From: Pseudomonas putida
GTDB lineage: Bacteria; Pseudomonadota; Gammaproteobacteria; Pseudomonadales; Pseudomonadaceae
NCBI RefSeq assembly: GCF_022627325.1
Contig: NZ_JAETZZ010000001.1
Coordinates: forward strand, 310,001-374,000
Direction: 5' to 3'
DNA length: 64,000 bases
Position numbers and translations under genes: made by a program. A model generated the notes under the pieces. That model ran no database searches, was not told the DNA's origin, and saw only the letters and a program-made list of their open reading frames with translations. This document shows, in pieces, positions 28,377-37,021 of this stretch. Within the stretch, counting starts at the first letter, position 1, and every line of letters starts with the position of its first letter.

Positions 28377-29057
28377 ATGAAGAAGTCTTACGAGTTGCTG
28401 ATCTTCGACTGGGACGGCACCTTGGCCGACTCGATCGGGCGGATCGTTGAGTCGATGAATGCCGCTGCCGAGCGTGCCGGTGAGGCGCCAAGCCCGGAGG
28501 AGGCTGTCAAGGGCATCATCGGCCTGGCGCTTGGTGAGGCCATTTCCACCCTCTACCCGCACCTCGATCCTGTGCAGGTCGAAACCTTCCGTCAGCACTA
28601 TGCCGACATTTATACGGCGCTTGATCAGCAGCCTTCGCCGTTGTTCGAGGGGGTGGTCGAGTCGCTGGAGGCCTTCCGGGCCGAGGGTTATCGCCTGGCG
28701 GTGGCCACTGGCAAGGCGCGCCGTGGTCTGGATCGGGTGCTCAGGGCCAATGGTTGGGAGCGGTTTTTCGACATCACGCGTGCTGCTGATGAGACTCGCG
28801 GCAAGCCCCATCCGCTGATGCTCGAGGAAATTCTAGGCCATTGCGGTGTCCAACCTGGGCAGGCGCTGATGGTCGGAGATTCGGCATTCGATCTGCTGAT
28901 GGCGAAAAACGCGGGTATGCATTCGGCGGCCGTGGGCTATGGTGCCATGTCGCTGCAGGCTTTGGCCGAGTTCGGTCCGCAGGTGTGCATCGATCATTTT
29001 TCCCAGTTGCGCGAGTGGCTGGCAGGTTCTGCGCAAATCCAATTCCAAGGTAGGTGA
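28377..29057 (+). CDS. HAD-superfamily phosphatase, Gph-like
   Basis: The 226-aa protein shows all HAD motifs: FDWDGTLADS with nucleophile Asp, VATGKARRG, GKPHP with Lys, and MVGDSAFDLLMAKNAG. The helical cap after motif I (C1 type) resembles phosphoglycolate phosphatase and pyrophosphatase PpaX. Substrate is unknown. It starts four bases after rluC and overlaps the region before the sppA-like start, so all three are probably one operon. Confidence 0.9.
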   Translation: MKKSYELLIFDWDGTLADSIGRIVESMNAAAERAGEAPSPEEAVKGIIGLALGEAISTLYPHLDPVQVETFRQHYADIYTALDQQPSPLFEGVVESLEAFRAEGYRLAVATGKARRGLDRVLRANGWERFFDITRAADETRGKPHPLMLEEILGHCGVQPGQALMVGDSAFDLLMAKNAGMHSAAVGYGAMSLQALAEFGPQVCIDHFSQLREWLAGSAQIQFQGR

Positions 29058-29059
29058 GC

Positions 29060-30085
29060 ATGGTTGACGAGTGGAAAGCACCGGGTTCCGAGACTGAAGA
29101 AGAGCGCCTTGCGCGCGAAGACCGTGAAGAGGATGAGCGCGTAGAGCGCAAGAGCTGGAAGCTGCTGGAAAAGACCGTGCTGGCCAGTGTCCAGGAGCAG
29201 CGCAGGGCGCGTCGCTGGGGGATCTTCTTCAAGCTGCTGACGTTCGTGTACCTCTTCGGTGTATTGGCCCTGTTCCTGCCTTGGACGGATATGGACAAGG
29301 CTGCCTCGCGCGGCACCAACCATACCGCGTTGGTGGAGGTGCGCGGCGTGATCGCGGATCAAGAGGCGGCCAGTGCCGACAACCTCGTCAAGAGCCTGCG
29401 CGAAGCCTTCAAGGACCCAAAGACCAAAGCCGTGATCATGCGGATCAACAGCCCGGGCGGTAGTCCGGTGCAGGCAGGTTATGTCTATGACGAGATCCGT
29501 CGCCTGCGCGGTGAGTATCCGGATATCAAGTTGTACGCTGTGATCGCCGACCTGGGTGCGTCCGGTGCCTACTACATCGCCAGTGCGGCGGATGAGATCT
29601 ATGCCGACAAGGCCAGCCTGGTGGGTTCCATCGGTGTGACGGCGGCCGGTTACGGGTTTGTAGGTTCGATGGAGAAACTGGGCATCGAGCGGCGTACCTA
29701 CACGGCCGGTGAGCACAAGGCGTTCCTGGACCCATTTTCGCCGGAAAAGCCTGAAGAGCGGGCGTTCTGGCAGGGTGTGCTGAACACTACTCACCAGCAG
29801 TTCATCGCCATGGTCAAACAGGGGCGTGGCGATCGCTTGAAAGACAAGGAGCACCCAGAGTTGTTCAGTGGCCTGGTGTGGTCGGGTGAGCAGGCCAAGG
29901 CGCTGGGGCTCGTCGACGGTCTGGGCAGTGCGAGCTATGTGGCCCGTGAGATCGTGGGTGAGAAAGAGTTGGTCGATTTCACGGTCGAGGAGTCGCCGTT
30001 CGATCGCTTCTCCAAGCGCCTCGGTGCCAGCGTCGCCGAGAAGTTAGCCCTGTACATGGGCTTCCAGGGGCCTGCTCTGCGCTGA
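29060..30085 (+). CDS. S49 family signal-peptide-peptidase-type protease
   Basis: The ATG at 29060 is chosen because AAGGTAGG lies 6-12 bases upstream; a GTG at 29054 overlaps the preceding stop. The 341-aa protein has an acidic cytoplasmic N-terminus, one membrane helix (FFKLLTFVYLFGVLALFLPW, ~55-75) and the SppA/SohB fold. The Ser nucleophile is in LGASGAYYIAS and the Lys general base in YADKASLVGSIGV. It is the short, one-domain form rather than the ~620-aa E. coli SppA. It probably degrades cleaved signal peptides or membrane protein fragments. Confidence 0.9.
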   Translation: MVDEWKAPGSETEEERLAREDREEDERVERKSWKLLEKTVLASVQEQRRARRWGIFFKLLTFVYLFGVLALFLPWTDMDKAASRGTNHTALVEVRGVIADQEAASADNLVKSLREAFKDPKTKAVIMRINSPGGSPVQAGYVYDEIRRLRGEYPDIKLYAVIADLGASGAYYIASAADEIYADKASLVGSIGVTAAGYGFVGSMEKLGIERRTYTAGEHKAFLDPFSPEKPEERAFWQGVLNTTHQQFIAMVKQGRGDRLKDKEHPELFSGLVWSGEQAKALGLVDGLGSASYVAREIVGEKELVDFTVEESPFDRFSKRLGASVAEKLALYMGFQGPALR

Positions 30086-30103
30086 GGGCAGGCCGGCCCC
30101 TGG
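30064..30103. terminator. Hairpin between convergent sppA-like and maf genes
   Basis: CCAGGGGCCTGC pairs with GCAGGCC-G-GCCCCTGG across the end of the protease gene, with a single bulged base. There is no T-run, so it may act as a barrier or stabiliser between the convergent genes. Confidence 0.35.
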
Positions 30104-30108
30104 CGGTC

Positions 30109-30687
30109 TCATGGTACTGCCACGCCTTCTTTGCTCAGCATGTCCACCAGCCGAATCAACGGTAGGCCGATCAGGCTGGTGGCATCGCTCCCGTGGGTGC
30201 TTTGGAACAGGCTCACGCCCAGCCCTTCTGCCTTGAAGCTGCCCGCACAATCCAGGGGCTGCTCGGCCGTCACGTAGCGCTCCACGCGCGCCCGATCCAA
30301 TTCCCGCAGGGTCACGGTAAACGGTACGCAATCGACTTGGCATTGCCCTATGGCGGTGTTCAGCAGCGCCACCCCGGTCAGGAAGGTGACGTGCTGCCCG
30401 CTGGCCGCAAGCAGCTGTTCGCAGGCCCGCTCGAAACTGTGCGGCTTGCCCAGGATCTGCTCGCCGAGTACCGCAACCTGGTCAGAACCGATGATCAGGT
30501 GTTGCTGGTGGCTGCCGGCGAGTGCCTCGGCCTTCTGCCTGGCCAGGCGTCGCACCAGGTCCGTGGCAGGTTCGTCAGCGAGCGGCCGCTCGTCCAGGTC
30601 GGGGCTGGCCCACGTGAAGGGCAGGCCCAGGCGCGCGAGCAGTTCGCGCCGGTAAGGGGAGCTGGAAGCCAGCAACAAAGGCAGCAT
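30109..30687 (-). CDS. maf: Maf-like nucleotide pyrophosphatase, YceF type
   Basis: The ATG at 30687 gives MLPLLLASSSPYRRELL, the conserved Maf opening; the longer frame to 30810 would run into yceD. The 192-aa protein has SSPYRRELL, the catalytic-type IGSDQVAVL and a C-terminal DATSLIGLPLIRLVDML. The yceD-rpmF neighbourhood points to the YceF subfamily, which in E. coli hydrolyses m7GTP. It is convergent with the protease gene and divergent from yceD. Confidence 0.92.
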   Translation of the reverse strand: MLPLLLASSSPYRRELLARLGLPFTWASPDLDERPLADEPATDLVRRLARQKAEALAGSHQQHLIIGSDQVAVLGEQILGKPHSFERACEQLLAASGQHVTFLTGVALLNTAIGQCQVDCVPFTVTLRELDRARVERYVTAEQPLDCAGSFKAEGLGVSLFQSTHGSDATSLIGLPLIRLVDMLSKEGVAVP

Positions 30688-30745
30688 GGTAGACTCCTGA
30701 TCAGTTGATCCCGATTCTAACATGCAACATGCCGCCGAATTTCCT

Positions 30746-30774
30746 TTGACAGGTGCAGGGGGCATCCCTAGAAT
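30746..30774 (+). promoter_or_regulatory. Sigma-70 promoter of the yceD-rpmF-plsX operon
   Basis: A consensus TTGACA (30746-30751), a 17-bp spacer and TAGAAT (30769-30774) predict a start point near 30781, only a few bases before the yceD ATG at 30784. No Shine-Dalgarno fits in between, so the message would be (nearly) leaderless. Confidence 0.75.
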
Positions 30775-30783
30775 GCTGCGCCT

Positions 30784-31311
30784 ATGTTGAATGACCCGAT
30801 TCCACCTCACGTTGACCCGCGCAAATTAGCCGATCGTGGCGTAACCCTTAACGGTTCGCTGCAACTCGCTGATTTGGAAAGACTCTGCGACCCGCTTTCC
30901 GACAATGTCGGTACGGTGCAGGCGAAGTTCGATTTTGAACGAGATGAACAGCACGTAGTGGTTATCCACAGCGAGCTGGATGTCGAAGTCAAAATGGTTT
31001 GCCAGCGTTGTCTTGAGCTGGTCACCCTGCCGATTCACAGCGAATGTACTTACGCTGTGGTGAAGGAGGGTGCGAATACCCAGTCGTTGCCGAAAGGCTA
31101 TGACGTGCTGGAACTGGGCGAAGATCCTTTGGATCTGCAGGCCTTGATCGAGGAGGAGCTTCTGCTCGCCTTGCCCATCGTGCCTGCTCATCATCCGGAA
31201 GAATGCCAGCAGCCGGCGGGCGCAGACGAGCCCGAATCGAGCAAGGACGAGGTATCGCGGTCCAACCCGTTCAGTGTTTTGGCGCAGTTAAAGCGTGACC
31301 CAAACGTTTAG
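30784..31311 (+). CDS. yceD: YceD/DUF177 family 23S rRNA accumulation protein
   Basis: This 175-aa acidic protein has the DUF177 core: VVIHSELDVEVKMVCQRCLE with the CxxC-like pair, and LGEDPLDLQALIEEELLLALPIVP with the conserved His/Cys (HHPEECQ). E. coli YceD is needed for normal 23S rRNA levels. It sits 13 bp ahead of rpmF as in most proteobacteria. Confidence 0.92.
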   Translation: MLNDPIPPHVDPRKLADRGVTLNGSLQLADLERLCDPLSDNVGTVQAKFDFERDEQHVVVIHSELDVEVKMVCQRCLELVTLPIHSECTYAVVKEGANTQSLPKGYDVLELGEDPLDLQALIEEELLLALPIVPAHHPEECQQPAGADEPESSKDEVSRSNPFSVLAQLKRDPNV

Positions 31312-31324
31312 GAGTTAATCAATT

Positions 31325-31507
31325 ATGGCTGTTCAGCAGAACAAAAAATCCCGCTCTGCCCGTGACATGCGCCGTTCGCACGACGCTCTGTCGGAAAACG
31401 CGCTGTCGGTAGAGAAAACCACCGGTGAAGTACACCTGCGTCACCACGTATCGCCAGAAGGCGTATACCGTGGTCGTAAAGTGATCGACAAGGGCGCTGA
31501 CGAGTAA
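31325..31507 (+). CDS. rpmF: 50S ribosomal protein L32
   Basis: The 60-aa basic protein begins [20 protein letters not shown], typical L32, and has a good GGAG ribosome site. It carries no cysteines, so it is the zinc-independent (C-minus) form. Position between yceD and plsX is conserved. Confidence 0.97.
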
Positions 31508-31510
31508 TCC

Positions 31511-32521
31511 TTGTCTGCTCAGGTCATCGCGATCGACGCAATGGGCGGGGACTTCGGTCCCCGCAGCATTGTCCAGGCTAGCATTGCCTGCCTTTCGGCT
31601 ACCCCCTCGCTGCACGTGACCCTCGTCGGTCAACCCTCCCTCCTAGAAGATCTTGTCACTGGCCTTGCGGCTGCGGATCGCGCGCGCCTGCAGATTGTCG
31701 CTGCCAGTGAGGTGATCGGTATGGACGAGCGGCCATCCCAGGCGTTGCGCGGCAAGCCGGATTCGTCGATGCGCATCGCCCTCGAACGGGTGCGTGATGG
31801 CAAGGCCCAGGCCTGCGTCAGTGCCGGCAATACTGGTGCGCTGATGGCGCTGTCGCGCATGGTGCTCAAGACGCTGCCGGGTATCGACCGGCCGGCCATG
31901 GTTGCGGCTATCCCGACCCAGGCCGGTTACTGTCAGCTGCTCGATCTGGGTGCCAACGTCGACTGCAGTGCCGAGAACCTCTACCAGTTCGCCGTAATGG
32001 GCTCGGTGGCCGCGCAGGCCTTGGGTGTGCAGCGCCCGCGCGTGGCACTGTTGAACATCGGCACCGAGGACATCAAGGGCAATCAGCAGGTCAAGCTGGC
32101 TGCCACGTTGTTGCAGAACGCCCGCGGCCTGAATTATGTCGGCTTCGTCGAGGGTGATGGCCTTTATCGTGGGGAGGCGGATGTGGTGGTATGCGACGGC
32201 TTTGTCGGCAATATCCTGCTCAAATCCAGCGAGGGCCTGGCGACGATGATCGCTGCGCGCATCGAAAAGCTGTTCAAGGGTGGCCCGTTGTCGCGTGTCG
32301 CCGGGGCCGTCGCGATGCCGCTGCTCAAGCGTCTGCAGGCCGACCTGGCGCCGGCGCGGCACAATGGGGCAAGTTTTCTGGGGCTGCAGGGTATCGTCAT
32401 CAAGAGCCATGGCTCGGCTGGCGTGCAGGGCTTTCAAAGCGCCATCCAGCGTGCCTTGATCGAGATTCAGGAAAACCTGCCGCAGCGCCTGCACGGGCGC
32501 CTCGAAGACCTCTTGCCTTAG
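31511..32521 (+). CDS. plsX: Phosphate acyltransferase PlsX
   Basis: PlsX makes acyl-phosphate from acyl-ACP for phospholipid synthesis. The 336-aa protein shows [38 protein letters not shown] and [15 protein letters not shown]. The start is a TTG at 31511, four bases after rpmF; no ATG fits the conserved N-terminus ([14 protein letters not shown]). Unlike E. coli, no fabH follows; fabD is the next gene. Confidence 0.94.
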   Translation: MSAQVIAIDAMGGDFGPRSIVQASIACLSATPSLHVTLVGQPSLLEDLVTGLAAADRARLQIVAASEVIGMDERPSQALRGKPDSSMRIALERVRDGKAQACVSAGNTGALMALSRMVLKTLPGIDRPAMVAAIPTQAGYCQLLDLGANVDCSAENLYQFAVMGSVAAQALGVQRPRVALLNIGTEDIKGNQQVKLAATLLQNARGLNYVGFVEGDGLYRGEADVVVCDGFVGNILLKSSEGLATMIAARIEKLFKGGPLSRVAGAVAMPLLKRLQADLAPARHNGASFLGLQGIVIKSHGSAGVQGFQSAIQRALIEIQENLPQRLHGRLEDLLP

Positions 32522-32648
32522 GCATTTCGCCGATGAAGTGCTTAAATGTGACCGCTTGGTCCGCGTTTCCATCCAAGTTTTCAGTTTCCGCGTCTAGCCT
32601 TTGGCTCGGCGCACCCTATCCGACGACAAGATCATAAGGGCTTGTTCA

Positions 32649-33587
32649 ATGTCTGCATCCCTCGCATTCGTCTTCCCCGGTCAAGGTTCCCAGTCGCTGG
32701 GCATGCTCAAAGAACTGGGCGCCGAAAAGCCGGTGATCGTTGAGACTTTCAAGGAAGCCTCCGAGGCCCTGGGTTACGACCTGTGGGAACTGGTCCAGGA
32801 AGGCCCGGAAGAGCAACTCAACCAAACCGACAAGACCCAGCCGGCCATCCTCACGGCCTCCATCGCCCTGTGGCGCCTGTGGCTGGAGGAGGGTGGCGCG
32901 CAGCCGGCCTTCGTGTCGGGCCACAGCCTGGGCGAATACAGCGCTCTGGTCGCTGCTGGAAGCCTGTCGCTCAAAGATGCCGTCAGGCTGGTCAAGCGCC
33001 GTGGCGAACTGATGCAAGAAGCCGTGCCGGCCGGTCATGGCGCCATGGCCGCCATCCTTGGCCTGGCCGATGATGATGTGAAGGCCATTTGCGCCGAAGC
33101 CGCCGAAGATGAAGTGGTCAGCGCAGTCAACTTCAACTCGCCGGGCCAGGTCGTCATCGCCGGTAACGTCGCCGCGGTCAATCGCGCCATCGAGCTGTGC
33201 AAAGCCAAGGGCGCCAAGCGTGCCTTGCCGCTGCCGGTGAGCGTGCCATCGCACTGCGCCCTGATGAAGCCGGCTGCCGAGCGTTTCGCCGAGCACGTCA
33301 ATGCCGTCGAATGGAAGGCGCCGCAGATTCCGGTAGTGCAGAACGTGACTGCCGCCGTCGCCGCCAACCTCGATACTCTCAAGCAGGACCTGTTGGCGCA
33401 GCTGTATCAGCCGGTTCGCTGGGTTGAATGCGTGCAAACCCTCGCCGCCAACGGTGCGGTCAACCTGGTCGAGTGTGGTCCGGGCAAGGTGCTGGCGGGC
33501 CTGAACAAGCGTTGCGCCGATGGTGTGACCACCTACAACCTCAACACCCCCGACGCCGTCGCCGCCACCCGTGCGGCATTGGCCTGA
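32649..33587 (+). CDS. fabD: Malonyl-CoA:ACP transacylase
   Basis: FabD loads malonate onto ACP. The ATG at 32649 has AAGGG upstream and gives MSASLAFVFPGQGSQSLGML; an earlier in-frame ATG at 32601 is not used. The 312-aa enzyme carries GQGSQ, the nucleophile GHSLGEYSAL and the His-bearing VPSHCALM. Confidence 0.96.
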   Translation: MSASLAFVFPGQGSQSLGMLKELGAEKPVIVETFKEASEALGYDLWELVQEGPEEQLNQTDKTQPAILTASIALWRLWLEEGGAQPAFVSGHSLGEYSALVAAGSLSLKDAVRLVKRRGELMQEAVPAGHGAMAAILGLADDDVKAICAEAAEDEVVSAVNFNSPGQVVIAGNVAAVNRAIELCKAKGAKRALPLPVSVPSHCALMKPAAERFAEHVNAVEWKAPQIPVVQNVTAAVAANLDTLKQDLLAQLYQPVRWVECVQTLAANGAVNLVECGPGKVLAGLNKRCADGVTTYNLNTPDAVAATRAALA

Positions 33588-33603
33588 ATTTGGAGAAGCT
33601 TGC

Positions 33604-34344
33604 ATGAGCCTGCAAGGTAAAGTTGCACTGGTTACCGGCGCCAGCCGGGGTATCGGCCAGGCCATCGCCCTCGAGCTGGGCCGCCAGGGCGCGACCGTGA
33701 TCGGTACCGCCACTTCGGCTTCCGGTGCCGAGCGCATCGCTGCCACCCTCAAAGAGCACGGTATCACCGGTACCGGCATGGAGCTGAACGTCACCAGCGC
33801 CGAGTCCGTGGACGCGGTGCTGGGTGCCATCGGCGAGCAGTTCGGTGCCCCGGCCATTCTTGTCAACAACGCGGGCATCACCCGCGACAACCTCATGCTG
33901 CGCATGAAGGACGACGAGTGGTTCGACGTGATCGACACCAACCTCAACAGCCTCTACCGTTTGTCCAAGGGCGTGCTGCGTGGCATGACCAAGGCGCGTT
34001 GGGGTCGTATCATCAGCATCGGCTCGGTCGTCGGTGCCATGGGTAACGCTGGCCAGGCCAACTATGCGGCCGCCAAGGCCGGCCTCGAAGGCTTCAGCCG
34101 CGCCCTGGCGCGTGAAGTCGGCTCGCGCGGTATCACCGTCAACTCGGTGACCCCAGGCTTCATCGATACCGACATGACCCGCGAACTGCCAGAAGCGCAG
34201 CGCGAAGCCCTGCAGACCCAGATTCCGCTGGGCCGCCTGGGCCAGGCCGAGGAAATCGCCAAGGTGGTTTCCTTCCTGGCATCCGACGGCGCAGCCTATG
34301 TCACCGGCGCTACCGTGCCGGTGAATGGCGGGATGTACATGTAA
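33604..34344 (+). CDS. fabG: 3-oxoacyl-ACP reductase
   Basis: This NADPH-dependent short-chain dehydrogenase is 246 aa, with start MSLQGKVALVTGASRGIGQ. It has the Rossmann motif TGASRGIG, NNAG, catalytic Ser in GSVVGAMG, and YAAAK. GGAGAAG lies before the ATG. The gene is 16 bp after fabD. It reduces 3-oxoacyl-ACP in each elongation cycle. Confidence 0.96.
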   Translation: MSLQGKVALVTGASRGIGQAIALELGRQGATVIGTATSASGAERIAATLKEHGITGTGMELNVTSAESVDAVLGAIGEQFGAPAILVNNAGITRDNLMLRMKDDEWFDVIDTNLNSLYRLSKGVLRGMTKARWGRIISIGSVVGAMGNAGQANYAAAKAGLEGFSRALAREVGSRGITVNSVTPGFIDTDMTRELPEAQREALQTQIPLGRLGQAEEIAKVVSFLASDGAAYVTGATVPVNGGMYM

Positions 34345-34546
34345 CACTGCAACTCAATGTGACGGATTGCTAAAAAAAAGAGTCATACTCCCAGCCTAAA
34401 ATCCGTTATAAAGCTGCAACCAGATTCCAGGCCGTGGGTTCGGTGACTGAGCGACAGTGCGTTGCGCTTGAAAAGCGAACGCCTTTCTATAAAATTGGTC
34501 ACCGGCCAGCTGCCTGACATATATCCACTAGGAGTGAAAACTAGGT
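34345..34546 (+). promoter_or_regulatory. fabG-acpP intergenic region with acpP promoter
   Basis: This 202-bp gap is long for this cluster and AT-rich. TATAAAAT (34488-34495) is a strong -10 candidate about 60 bp before acpP, with TTGAAA upstream at 14-bp spacing (short) or TTGCGC further up. A separate strong acpP promoter is expected because ACP is needed in large excess. Confidence 0.45.
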
Positions 34547-34783
34547 ATGAGCACCATCGAAGAACGCGTCAAGAAAATCGTCGCCGAGCAACTGGGCGTC
34601 AAGGAAGAGGAAGTGACCAACGAGAAGTCCTTCGTCGATGACCTGGGTGCCGATTCGCTTGACACCGTTGAGCTGGTGATGGCTCTGGAAGAGGAATTCG
34701 AGACCGAAATCCCTGACGAAGAAGCCGAGAAGATCACTACCGTTCAAGCTGCCATCGACTACGTCAACGCCCACCAGGGTTAA
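34547..34783 (+). CDS. acpP: Acyl carrier protein
   Basis: The 78-aa acidic protein has the phosphopantetheine Ser in [24 protein letters not shown] lies before the ATG. It carries growing acyl chains and is followed by a strong terminator that isolates it from fabF. Confidence 0.98.
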   Translation: MSTIEERVKKIVAEQLGVKEEEVTNEKSFVDDLGADSLDTVELVMALEEEFETEIPDEEAEKITTVQAAIDYVNAHQG

Positions 34784-34814
34784 GACGCTGTAGTCGACGC
34801 TTCTTGTCGAGAAG

Positions 34815-34847
34815 AACCGCACTGCCTTTGCCGGCGTGCGGTTTTTT
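34815..34847 (+). terminator. Rho-independent terminator after acpP
   Basis: AACCGCAC / GTGCGGTT form an 8-bp stem with a 13-base loop, followed by a T-run (GGTTTTTT). Confidence 0.85.
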
Positions 34848-34957
34848 CTTTGCGAAGGCCCTGCAATGATCCGCGGGCTTCGAGAGCCTGTTGCCATTTC
34901 ATTCCATTGCCTTGAATGCAATGGCAAGAGACTCTGTTATTAGAAAAGGAGAGTACT

Positions 34958-36202
34958 GTGTCGCGTAGACGCGTCGTGGTCACTGGTATGGGTATGCTGT
35001 CGCCACTGGGTACGGATGTACCGAGCACCTGGCAGGGCATTCTGGCTGGCCGCAGTGGCATCGGTCCGATCGAGCATACGGACCTTTCTGCCTACTCCAC
35101 CCGTTTTGGCGGCTCGGTGAAGGGCTTCGAGGTCGAGCAGTACCTGTCGGCCAAGGAAGCTCGCAAGCTTGACTTGTTCATCCAGTACGGCCTGGCGGCC
35201 GGTTTCCAGGCGGTACGCAATGCCGGCCTGGAAGTCACCGACGCCAACCGCGAGCGCATTGGCGTGGCCATGGGCTCCGGGATCGGCGGCCTGACCAACA
35301 TCGAAGAAACCAGCCGGACCTTGCACGATCAAGGCCCGCGCCGTATCTCGCCGTTCTTCGTGCCAGGCTCGATCATCAACATGATCTCCGGCTTCCTGTC
35401 GATCCACCTGGGGTTGCAGGGCCCGAATTATGCTATTGCCACGGCCTGTACCACGGGCACCCACTGCATCGGCATGGCTGCCCGCAACATCGCCTACGGT
35501 GAAGCCGACGTGATGATCGCCGGTGGCGCCGAAATGGCCGCTTGCGGCTTGGGCATGGGTGGCTTTGGTGCCTCGCGCGCGCTGTCGACCCGCAACGATG
35601 AGCCGGCCCGTGCCAGCCGTCCGTGGGACAAGGGGCGGGACGGCTTCGTGCTCTCCGACGGCGCCGGTGCACTGGTACTCGAAGAGCTCGAGCACGCCCA
35701 GGCCCGTGGTGCGACCATTTATGCCGAGCTGGTCGGTTTCGGCATGAGCGGCGACGCTTACCACATGACGTCGCCGCCCGACAGTGGCGAAGGCGCGGCG
35801 CGCTGCATGGCCAACGCATTGCGCGATGCTGGCATCCAGCCGTCTGAGGTCAGCTACATCAACGCCCATGGCACTTCGACTCCGGCTGGCGACGTCGCTG
35901 AGGTCGCGGCCATCAAGCGTGTGTTCGGCGAGCATGCCTACACGCTGGCTGTGAGCTCGACCAAGTCGATGACCGGCCACCTGCTGGGGGCTGCGGGTGC
36001 TGTAGAGGCGATCTTCAGTGTGCTGGCAATCAACAGCCAGATGGCGCCGCCGACCATCAACCTCGATGAGCCGGACGAAGGCTGCGACCTCGACTTCGTG
36101 CCTCATCAGGCGCGCAGCATGCCGATCGACGTAGTGCTGTCCAACTCGTTCGGCTTTGGTGGCACCAACGGCTCGCTGGTGTTCCGCCGGTTCGCCGGCT
36201 GA
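34958..36202 (+). CDS. fabF: 3-oxoacyl-ACP synthase II
   Basis: The GTG at 34958 follows AAAAGGAGAG and gives [18 protein letters not shown]; the frame is open to 34916 without a better start. The 414-aa condensing enzyme has the nucleophile Cys in [13 protein letters not shown], His in INAHGTST and His in [12 protein letters not shown]. FabF elongates acyl-ACP, including the palmitoleoyl step. The stop overlaps pabC by one base. Confidence 0.96.
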   Translation: MSRRRVVVTGMGMLSPLGTDVPSTWQGILAGRSGIGPIEHTDLSAYSTRFGGSVKGFEVEQYLSAKEARKLDLFIQYGLAAGFQAVRNAGLEVTDANRERIGVAMGSGIGGLTNIEETSRTLHDQGPRRISPFFVPGSIINMISGFLSIHLGLQGPNYAIATACTTGTHCIGMAARNIAYGEADVMIAGGAEMAACGLGMGGFGASRALSTRNDEPARASRPWDKGRDGFVLSDGAGALVLEELEHAQARGATIYAELVGFGMSGDAYHMTSPPDSGEGAARCMANALRDAGIQPSEVSYINAHGTSTPAGDVAEVAAIKRVFGEHAYTLAVSSTKSMTGHLLGAAGAVEAIFSVLAINSQMAPPTINLDEPDEGCDLDFVPHQARSMPIDVVLSNSFGFGGTNGSLVFRRFAG

Positions 36203-37017
36203 TGCACAGCTGGATCGACGGCCAGCCTGCGACTGCGGTCAACCTGCAGAACCGTGGCCTGGCCTACGGCGATGGCCTGTTCGAGACCATCGCCGTACGC
36301 AGTGGCCGTCCCAGCATGCTGGACGGCCACCTGGCACGCCTGGCCCTGGGCTGCCAGCGTTTGGCAATCGATGCCGACCCGGCGCTGGTGCGCGATGAAA
36401 TCCTGCGTTATGCCACCCAACTGGGCGACGGTGTCGCCAAGCTGATCCTTACCCGGGGCGACAGCCAGCGTGGCTATGCGCCAATGGCAGGTGTTGCGCC
36501 GCGGCGCATCCTGCTGGGCGGCCCCCTGCCCAGCTACCCTGGCGAACATGCCGAGCACGGTGTGCGTCTTTTTCCTTGCCAGACCCGGCTTGGGGAACAA
36601 CCGTTATTGGCGGGCCTCAAACATCTCAACCGTCTTGAGCAGGTGCTGGCCCGTGCCGAGTGGCAGGACAGCGAGCATGCCGAAGGCTTGATGTGTGATG
36701 GGCAAGGCAGGCTGGTCGAAGGTGTTTACAGCAATCTTTTCTTGGTGCGCGGCGGCGTGTTGCTAACCGCTGAACTCAGCCGTTGCGGCGTGGCCGGCGT
36801 GATGCGCGGTGCATTGCTGGAGCACGCGCAGGCACAGGCCATCCCGCTGCAAGTGCGGGATCTGGCGTTCGATGAGCTTGCGCTGGCCGATGAAGTATTT
36901 ATCTGCAACAGCGTTTATGGGGTCTGGCCTGTGCGGGCTTTTGCTGCACTGAACTGGTCGCCGGGCCCACTCACCCGTAAACTGCAGGCCTTTGCCCGTA
37001 CGTTACTGGATACCTGA
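36202..37017 (+). CDS. pabC: Aminodeoxychorismate lyase
   Basis: This PLP enzyme of the branched-chain aminotransferase fold (271 aa) makes 4-aminobenzoate for folate. It has RGLAYGDGLFET, PLP-binding Lys in LAGLKHLNRLEQ and CDGQGRLVEGVYSNLF. It overlaps fabF by one base (TGATG), so it is translationally coupled. Confidence 0.94.
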   Translation: MHSWIDGQPATAVNLQNRGLAYGDGLFETIAVRSGRPSMLDGHLARLALGCQRLAIDADPALVRDEILRYATQLGDGVAKLILTRGDSQRGYAPMAGVAPRRILLGGPLPSYPGEHAEHGVRLFPCQTRLGEQPLLAGLKHLNRLEQVLARAEWQDSEHAEGLMCDGQGRLVEGVYSNLFLVRGGVLLTAELSRCGVAGVMRGALLEHAQAQAIPLQVRDLAFDELALADEVFICNSVYGVWPVRAFAALNWSPGPLTRKLQAFARTLLDT

Positions 37018-37021
37018 ATTC

